Assembly: GCA_021153185.1 (NCBI GenBank)
Contig: JAGKTY010000001.1
Coordinates: 67,137-131,136, forward strand
Source of the DNA: Lachnospiraceae bacterium
GTDB lineage: Bacteria; Bacillota; Clostridia; Lachnospirales; Lachnospiraceae
DNA: 64,000 nt
Reading direction: 5' to 3'
The notes beneath the pieces were generated by a model. The model ran no database searches. It saw only the letters and a list, made by a program, of their open reading frames with translations, and was not told where the DNA came from. The translations under genes and the position numbers were made by a program. Positions 58,895-64,000 of this stretch are shown here, piece after piece. Every line of letters begins with the position of its first letter. Position 1 is the first letter of the stretch.

Positions 58895-58903
58895 TGTTAT
58901 AAT
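58895..58903 (+). promoter_or_regulatory. Extended -10 promoter candidate for the GGDEF gene
   Basis: TGTTATAAT is a perfect extended -10 motif 62 bases before the start codon; no good -35 is visible. Confidence 0.45.
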
Positions 58904-58965
58904 GAAATGTCTGAAGGAACATAAATGATGCGATTCGGGATTTGAATCACGTTTAGGAGATGCGA

Positions 58966-60030
58966 ATGGTAAAAGAATTAGTTGGAATGAATTATGCAAC
59001 ACTTGTGACACTTGCATGCTTGCTTGTTTTTATTTTTACAAACGATTATTTTTCAAAGAAGGTGCGGTCTTTGTTTTTGACTGCCGGTATGATGGTGCTT
59101 TGTCTGGTTATCGTCGATTCGGTTGAGTACTATACGGCGTCGCTTTCTTATTTTACCCCGCTTCGTACCCTGATGTCTGCAATCGGATACAGTCTTCGAC
59201 CGGCGATTATTTATGTCGTTATTCTGCTTTTGGGGAATGCAAGAGATAAGAAATATAAATGGATTGCCTGGCCGCTTTATTTCAATACGCTTATTGCTTT
59301 TTCCGCTTTTTTTACGGATATTGCGTATACCTTTACGACGGACAATCAGTTTCAGCGTGGACCAATCGGGTATTTTGCATTTGTGACCAGTGGCTTTTAT
59401 GAGATTGTACTGATTGTATGTACGGTCAAGCTGTACAAGGCGGTACACAGCTATGAATCCATTATTTCTACGGTGGTTGTCTGTACCTTTCAGATTGCGA
59501 CAATCATGGAGGCTGTATGGAAATATGCAGGTGTCATTAATGCCTCCGGTGCGATTGCACTGACGTTTTATTATTTGTATCTCAATACACAGCAGTTTAA
59601 GAGAGATCCTCTTACCAATGTGCTCAACAGACGCTGTTTTTATATGGATGCCGAAAAGCATACGGCTGATTTGCAGGCCCTTCTTTCCATCGATTTGAAT
59701 GATTTGAAGAAATGGAATGATCAATACGGACATGATAAGGGAGATGAAGCATTATGCACGATGGTAGCATGTGTGGAGGAAGTGCTCGTCAAAAATTGCT
59801 ACCTTTACCGCACCGGCGGAGATGAGTTTATGGTGCTTTGCTTTAACCGGCAGATAGGGAATGCAGAAGGGCTAAAGCAAAGCATTAAGGAGTGTATGGC
59901 GAAAACACCTTTTTCTTGTGCAATCGGTACAGCGTTTTGGGAAAAGGATGATAATTTTACCGCGCTTTGCGCGCGGGCTGACCAGTCGATGTATGAAGAT
60001 AAGAAAAAGATGAAAAGCAGTTTGAACTGA
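58966..60030 (+). CDS. Membrane-bound diguanylate cyclase
   Basis: This 354-residue protein has about six hydrophobic helices (to about residue 205) followed by a GGDEF domain: DPLTNVLNRRCFYMDAE, SIDLNDLKKWNDQYGHDKGD and the intact RTGGDEFMVLCF. The canonical active loop predicts synthesis of c-di-GMP. There is no RxxD inhibitory site in the expected place, so product feedback may be missing. AGGAG lies six bases before ATG 58966; an earlier ATG at 58960 overlaps that site. It complements the EAL-containing protein at 6-9 kb and the PilZ synthase at 42.5 kb. Confidence 0.92.
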   Translation: MVKELVGMNYATLVTLACLLVFIFTNDYFSKKVRSLFLTAGMMVLCLVIVDSVEYYTASLSYFTPLRTLMSAIGYSLRPAIIYVVILLLGNARDKKYKWIAWPLYFNTLIAFSAFFTDIAYTFTTDNQFQRGPIGYFAFVTSGFYEIVLIVCTVKLYKAVHSYESIISTVVVCTFQIATIMEAVWKYAGVINASGAIALTFYYLYLNTQQFKRDPLTNVLNRRCFYMDAEKHTADLQALLSIDLNDLKKWNDQYGHDKGDEALCTMVACVEEVLVKNCYLYRTGGDEFMVLCFNRQIGNAEGLKQSIKECMAKTPFSCAIGTAFWEKDDNFTALCARADQSMYEDKKKMKSSLN

Positions 60031-60109
60031 GAAAAGGGAGATAAATGGGACAGTGCTTGCTGTATTGTTATGTGTAAGAAAACACACATGATTGATACGG
60101 AGGTACGAT

Positions 60110-60463
60110 ATGAAGCATTTTAAGAGAATCCTTTTGGTAACACTAATCAGTAGTCTGTTTGTCGTCATGAATGTACAGAGCCAGTCGCTTACGGACAGAG
60201 GCTTTGACAAAGCTTATTACGAGGAGTTAAAAGCTGTTTATTTAGAGCATGCACAGGAGGTTATGGAATCGCACTCCTGCATGAATAGCGGTATGACTTT
60301 CGATTACAAATATGATGACAATGGGCAGATGCATTATAGACTCAAGGTGCATCACAGACGTTTTGAAACCATGGATCACAGGGATCTTCAGGAGATTTAC
60401 GCACAGCTGAAAGCGATTACATTTATAGATGGACAGGCAATGCCGGTTATCGAGTTCGTCTGA
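60110..60463 (+). CDS. Secreted small protein of unknown function
   Basis: A 117-residue protein with a signal-peptide-like start (MKHFKRILLVTLISSLFVVM), then an acidic, methionine- and tyrosine-rich mature part (YYEELKAVYLEHAQEVMESH, DYKYDDNGQMHYRLKVHHRR). I recognise no domain. ATG 60110 follows GGAGGTACGAT; a frame extension to 60092 would include that site. No lipobox is seen. Confidence 0.65.
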   Translation: MKHFKRILLVTLISSLFVVMNVQSQSLTDRGFDKAYYEELKAVYLEHAQEVMESHSCMNSGMTFDYKYDDNGQMHYRLKVHHRRFETMDHRDLQEIYAQLKAITFIDGQAMPVIEFV

Positions 60464-60497
60464 CAATGATTTCTAATTACAGAATTTTACATGACTT

Positions 60498-60524
60498 TTG
60501 TGGTTTCAGGGAGTATAATACTCC
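60498..60524 (+). promoter_or_regulatory. Promoter with a palindrome over its -10 box, upstream of the DUF1653 gene
   Basis: TATAAT (60514-60519) lies inside the perfect palindrome GGAGTAT-A-ATACTCC (60510-60524). An ATGACT-like -35 is 17 bases upstream. A repressor binding the palindrome would block the core promoter. Confidence 0.45.
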
Positions 60525-60549
60525 TTATATAGGATGATTAGGAGCAGAT

Positions 60550-61119
60550 ATGAGAGAGAATCCAAAACCACACGAATTATTTACACATTTTAAAGGAAAT
60601 AAATACCAGATTGTAACACTTGCCGAGAATTCAGAGGACGGTTCGACTTGTGTTGTCTATCAGGCAATGTATGGCGAATTCAAGACATATGTCAGACCGC
60701 TTGCGATGTTTATGAGCGAAGTGGACCATGACAAATATCCGGAGGTCAAACAGAAGTATCGCTTTGCAAGAGAAAGTGAGCTTGGCGAAGTTTGGGAGGA
60801 TACATCCGACAGTCAGCAGGCGGCAGAACAAACAGATGCTGTCAGTGGCAGTTTCGCATCTGCAGACAGGCGTGATACAGATACCTCGTCAGAGGCATGG
60901 CAGATGGATCCGGAGGTGGAAGCATTTCTGGATGCGGGCAGTGCGATAGAACGCCTCCGCCTCTTGTCGAAGATGCATCTTCGACTGACAGATGACATGA
61001 TTAATATGATGGCGATTGCAATCGATGTCGTGATTGATGAGGGACCGATTGAGAAGCGTTACGAGGAACTAAAAGTGTGTCTTGAGATGAAGGCAAAGTA
61101 CGAAAAGATCCGGTATTAA
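60550..61119 (+). CDS. DUF1653 domain protein
   Basis: This 189-residue protein has an N-terminal DUF1653 domain (HELFTHFKGNKYQIVTLAEN, VVYQAMYGEFKTYVRPLAMF, about 1-75), an acidic Ser/Asp/Ala linker and a helical C-terminal region (WQMDPEVEAFLDAGSAIERL and following). DUF1653 occurs in small proteins of unknown role across Firmicutes. TTAGGAGCAGAT precedes ATG 60550. The C-terminal helix bundle appears to be a separate addition. Confidence 0.85.
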   Translation: MRENPKPHELFTHFKGNKYQIVTLAENSEDGSTCVVYQAMYGEFKTYVRPLAMFMSEVDHDKYPEVKQKYRFARESELGEVWEDTSDSQQAAEQTDAVSGSFASADRRDTDTSSEAWQMDPEVEAFLDAGSAIERLRLLSKMHLRLTDDMINMMAIAIDVVIDEGPIEKRYEELKVCLEMKAKYEKIRY

Positions 61120-61151
61120 ATATTCGTTTTGTTAATTTAGAATTGATATCA

Positions 61152-62285
61152 ATGAAAACAAAAGAACCAAATAAGGAGATGCTGCGTGATTTGTCAAAGT
61201 GCGTGACGCCGCTCATTTCCTGGTATGAGAACAATAAGAGAACACTCCCTTGGAGAGAAGAGGTCTCTGCGTATCGCGTCTGGGTGTCTGAGATTATGCT
61301 TCAGCAGACAAGAGTAGAGGCTGTCAAACCATATTTTCAGAGATTCATGGAAGCCTATCCGACGATTCAGTCGCTTGCCGGGGCTCAGGCAGAGGAGCTT
61401 CTGAAGATGTGGGAGGGACTTGGCTATTACAGCCGCGTCCGCAATATGCAAAAGGCTGCACAAGTGATATGTGAAAGGCACGGCGGACAGATGCCGGATA
61501 CCTATGAGGAATTATTGGAGCTTCCGGGGATTGGCAGTTATACGGCAGGGGCAATCAGTTCGATTGCATTTAACAGGGCGGTGCCGGCAGTAGATGGCAA
61601 TGTGCTTCGTGTGCTTGCGAGACTGACAATGGATGGAGCTGATATTGCAGATGCAAAAGTCAAAAAGCGCGTTTTTGAGGAGCTTTCGGCATGTATGCCT
61701 AAAGAGAGCGGCATATTTAATCAGGCTTTGATGGAGCTTGGTGCGACCGTTTGTCTGCCAAATGGTATGCCCAAATGTGAGATATGTCCATGGCGTGATT
61801 TGTGTGAGGCAAGAAAAGCCGGAAGGATGATGGAATTTCCATACAAATCTCCCAAGAAAGCCAGAAAGATTGAAGAGAAGACATTATTCATCATACGAGA
61901 TGGCGAGAGGGTGCTATTGCATCAAAGAGCTGACAAGGGATTGCTGGCCGGTCTGTATGAGTTCCCGATGACAGAAGGGACGCTGTCGCCGCAACAAGCC
62001 ATTGAAACAGTGAGAGAGATGGGCTTTGCACCGCTTATGATTCAGAAGTTACCGCAGGCAAAACACATTTTTACACACAAGGAATGGCATATGACCGGAT
62101 ATATGCTCAAGGTTGAGCCGTTTGATGAGATGGCGGACATGAGAGGGCAAGACCTTCATATCGTTTCGCCAAAGGATACAAAGGACGCTTATCCAATCCC
62201 GTCGGCTTTTTCGGCATTTACACCGTATGTAGGGATTGCGCTGACCGGAGAATACATCAAAACGGAACTGCCGCAGAATCAATGA
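61152..62285 (+). CDS. mutY: Adenine DNA glycosylase
   Basis: This 377-residue enzyme removes adenine mispaired with 8-oxoguanine. It has the HhH-GPD core (LPWREEVSAYRVWVSEIMLQ, LLELPGIGSYTAGAISSIAF and the catalytic Asp in VPAVDGNVLRV), a four-cysteine [4Fe-4S] loop (CLPNGMPKCEICPWRDLC) and a C-terminal Nudix-like domain (LFIIRDGERVLLHQRADKGL). The usual ribosome site is missing: ATG 61152 has no Shine-Dalgarno sequence, and TTG 61143 is worse. AAGGAG touches the ATG of MLRDLSK without spacing. The gene follows the DUF1653 gene by 32 bases. Confidence 0.93.
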   Translation: MKTKEPNKEMLRDLSKCVTPLISWYENNKRTLPWREEVSAYRVWVSEIMLQQTRVEAVKPYFQRFMEAYPTIQSLAGAQAEELLKMWEGLGYYSRVRNMQKAAQVICERHGGQMPDTYEELLELPGIGSYTAGAISSIAFNRAVPAVDGNVLRVLARLTMDGADIADAKVKKRVFEELSACMPKESGIFNQALMELGATVCLPNGMPKCEICPWRDLCEARKAGRMMEFPYKSPKKARKIEEKTLFIIRDGERVLLHQRADKGLLAGLYEFPMTEGTLSPQQAIETVREMGFAPLMIQKLPQAKHIFTHKEWHMTGYMLKVEPFDEMADMRGQDLHIVSPKDTKDAYPIPSAFSAFTPYVGIALTGEYIKTELPQNQ

Positions 62286-62290
62286 CATAG

Positions 62291-62336
62291 AAAAACCACC
62301 CCCTAAACTTTGACCGGTAATGGAGTGGTTTTTTTT
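62291..62336 (+). terminator. Terminator after mutY
   Basis: AAAAACCAC (62291-62299) pairs with GTGGTTTTT (62325-62333), with a longer loop, and is followed by T to 62336. Confidence 0.65.
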
Positions 62337-62458
62337 AGTTGAAATAATGACAGATGATTATTTAGTGTACGATTCCAACAGGAAGAAAAGTTGACAGCAG
62401 GCCATCGCGCAGCGGTTTTGTTAACTTGAATTTTTGTAAGAGTAAGGAAGTAAATAGT

Positions 62459-63316
62459 ATGAGTATATACAAGTCAGATAAAGGTAAAGAAGCAATTTTA
62501 TCTCTATATGAAAGACAGTTGGAAAGGCTAGATAAAAAATTTGAAGATATATATATTGATACTACATTTGGAAAAACACATCTAATTGAAACTGGCAATT
62601 TTACAGGTGTTCCTTTGCTTGTTTTTCATGGTGGAAATGCTACTACAGCATACAATTTATTAGGATGTGATTTCTTGATGAAGGATTTTCATATTTATGC
62701 GGTTGATACTATCGGACATCCTGGAAAAAGTGCAGAAGTTTGTTTGTCTCCTAATAATTATGATTATGGGAAATGGGTAGCTGAGATAATTGAAACACTT
62801 GGTTATGATAAAATTTCTTGCTTTGGGGGTTCATTTGGTGCAGGAATAATTGCTAAAACAATGTGTGTTGTTCCTAATAAGATGGAAAAGGTTGTATTGT
62901 ATGTTCCTTCTGGAATAAGTAATGCTCCTACAATTAATAGTATTAGTATGATGATTCCTATGATTATGTATTGGATTACGCACAAAGACAAATGGTTAAG
63001 AAAATGTATATTGCCTATGGCAATTGTAGAAGAGAATATTACTGATGATATTTATGAAACGGCAAAATTAAGTATTGATTTTTCAAAAGTAAAGACTGGA
63101 ATGCCAAGCAATGTGAAGTCAGAGGATATGAAAAAATGTAAGGCTCCGACATTGGTTATGGCGGCTGAAATGGATTGTTTATTCCCAGCCAAGCAAGTGA
63201 TACCTAGAGCAGAGAAAATAATAGATAATTGTACAACATACTTACTGAAAGCAAGAGGACATATGCATTTTTTGACAGAGGATGAAAAGAAAATGATAGT
63301 AGATTTTTTGGTATAA
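62459..63316 (+). CDS. Alpha/beta hydrolase, AT-rich and probably acquired
   Basis: This 285-residue protein has the alpha/beta hydrolase signs: an oxyanion FHGG, the nucleophile elbow GGSFGAG (serine), the acid in AAEMDCLFP and the histidine in ARGHMHFL. Its codon and base use is visibly more AT-rich than its neighbours, with frequent ATA, AAA and AAT, which points to horizontal acquisition. ATG 62459 follows AAGGAAG. It lies between the mutY terminator and an IS91-type transposase fragment. Substrate unknown. Confidence 0.85.
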   Translation: MSIYKSDKGKEAILSLYERQLERLDKKFEDIYIDTTFGKTHLIETGNFTGVPLLVFHGGNATTAYNLLGCDFLMKDFHIYAVDTIGHPGKSAEVCLSPNNYDYGKWVAEIIETLGYDKISCFGGSFGAGIIAKTMCVVPNKMEKVVLYVPSGISNAPTINSISMMIPMIMYWITHKDKWLRKCILPMAIVEENITDDIYETAKLSIDFSKVKTGMPSNVKSEDMKKCKAPTLVMAAEMDCLFPAKQVIPRAEKIIDNCTTYLLKARGHMHFLTEDEKKMIVDFLV

Positions 63317-63349
63317 AAGAGAGACAAATTCTTTAGGCTACAATCAATA

Positions 63350-63409
63350 GCGGCGTAAACGAAAAAGCAGTCTTTAAATATAGAAAAACTGCCCTTTCGT
63401 TTGCGCCGC
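63350..63409. repeat. Long inverted repeat between the hydrolase and the IS91-type transposase
   Basis: GCGGCGTAAACGAAA, then GCAG, pair with CTGC, then TTTCGTTTGCGCCGC, with small bulges (63350-63409). It could be the hydrolase terminator or part of the end of the IS element. The rest of the 285-base gap to 63601 shows no gene. Confidence 0.6.
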
Positions 63410-63601
63410 GTTTGATTTTGCCAAAGTGAACAAAGTAAGCGTCCGTGTAGCCGATATGTATGGACTTTCAATCCTTACTCTTTTATCATAATGAGAAGAA
63501 GTTCTGGTTATGATAGTTGTGTTACAAATTGATTTCGTAAAATCATGGCACGACAAATAGACCTCATTAAAGAGGTTTTTGCAAAAGTATAAAATCTATT
63601 T

Positions 63602-64000
63602 TTAAATTCGAAGAGGTATTCGTTGTTGTGGTTTCCCCAGATGACCACCACAGCATTTACAGACAGTAACCTTGATACCATAGAGTGTTTCCAGCATCTG
63701 TGGTGCTTCCATATCTTTTAGCCTTGACAGATACTGCTTACAGCCAAGGAGATTCCGACATAATGTCAGATGCTGAGTCTTACTTCGTGTACATAGTAAT
63801 CCGTAGTGTCTGATTCTTACAAAGCGCTTTGGTGGCACATGCATAAGAAACCTGCGGATAAATTCAATTCCGGAAATGGTATATTCTTTCCATTTGCCTT
63901 CTTCACGATAATCCTTCACATAGTAAGTAACAGTATTTTCGTCCATGCGAATGATACGATGATTGCTGATGGCAATTCTATGTGTATACTTACCGAGATA
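63602..64000 (-). CDS. IS91-family transposase, C-terminal part (rest beyond window)
   Basis: On the minus strand the last 132 residues of an IS91/IS801-type rolling-circle transposase run to the window's right edge: YLGKYTHRIAISNHRIIRMD, then GIEFIRRFLMHVPPKRFVRI RHYGLL and a C-terminal CCGG segment. HYGLL and FIRRFLMHVLPKGF-like motifs are typical of the family. The 5' end is beyond 64000, so I cannot tell whether the copy is intact. The short distance to an AT-rich hydrolase suggests a mobile-element-rich margin. Confidence 0.85.
   Translation of the reverse strand, partial: YLGKYTHRIAISNHRIIRMDENTVTYYVKDYREEGKWKEYTISGIEFIRRFLMHVPPKRFVRIRHYGLLCTRSKTQHLTLCRNLLGCKQYLSRLKDMEAPQMLETLYGIKVTVCKCCGGHLGKPQQRIPLRI

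Noticed and set aside
60060..60109. SigG-like site before the 117-residue secreted protein
   Set aside because: GTATT with CACACAT at a 16-base spacing misses the -35 end and the -10 end, so I do not call it.
63374..63556. Small minus-strand frame of 60 codons before the transposase
   Set aside because: No domain, overlaps the inverted repeat and appears to be part of the element's end.

Overview
The window looks like chromosome of a spore-forming, probably motile Clostridia of the Lachnospiraceae type. The reasons are a sigF tail with all five core spoVA genes, small families typical of that group (DUF5721-like, DUF6472-like, DUF4153), many membrane zinc-ribbon proteins, a chemoreceptor, moderate GC, and clear Gram-positive ribosome binding sites and rho-independent terminators. 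I saw no rRNA, tRNA, CRISPR array or prophage.

Layout. 0-12 kb: end of sigF, a relic of a lost aminotransferase, a DUF4153 membrane protein, a heterodimeric ABC exporter, a large PAS/GGDEF/EAL c-di-GMP protein, an ArsP_2-type permease, then spoVAA-spoVAB-spoVAC. 12-20 kb: methyl-accepting chemotaxis protein, rsmH (minus strand), citrate synthase, metY-cysK for sulfur amino acids, and truA. 20-25 kb: spoVAD, a MATE exporter, a structured intergenic element, degV, a nuclease-transposase relic, ridA and spoVAE. 25-28.5 kb: a six-gene minus-strand cluster with a LytTR regulator, two zinc-ribbon membrane proteins and a further small membrane protein. 28.6-34 kb: an arginine operon (argC, DUF6472, GNAT, argB, argD) behind several ARG-box-like sites, then an orphan solute-binding protein. 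34-40.6 kb: comEA, a two-component system, a GerMN lipoprotein and comEC. 40.6-45 kb: tandem hairpin repeats next to a 5'-truncated MBOAT acyltransferase, a DHHW protein and a PilZ-tailed cellulose-synthase-like glycosyltransferase. 45-52 kb: an EamA transporter, eno, carB and holA. 52-58 kb: pantothenate/CoA genes (DUF2520 reductase candidate, panB, panC, panD, coaBC). 58-64 kb: a membrane acyltransferase, a diguanylate cyclase, DUF1653, mutY, an AT-rich alpha/beta hydrolase and the end of an IS91-type transposase.

The most interesting result concerns sporulation. The spoVA operon, normally contiguous and next to sigF, is split into three loci (AA-AB-AC, AD, AE) over 15 kb. Each locus carries its own forespore-type promoter candidate: GTATA-17-CACACTA is identical before spoVAA and spoVAE, and GCATA-18-TACACTA lies before spoVAD. 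At spoVAD and spoVAE the -10 box sits inside the 5' arm of a terminator-like hairpin, so read-through RNA could fold and stop while RNA from the gene's own promoter would start past that arm.

A second theme is c-di-GMP and surface polysaccharide: a multidomain GGDEF/EAL protein, a GGDEF protein and a PilZ-tailed synthase share the window, with an O-acetylation module whose MBOAT partner is broken. A third is repeated intergenic hairpin DNA, with related copies near 16.7, 21.1, 46.2, 47.8 and 57.7 kb.
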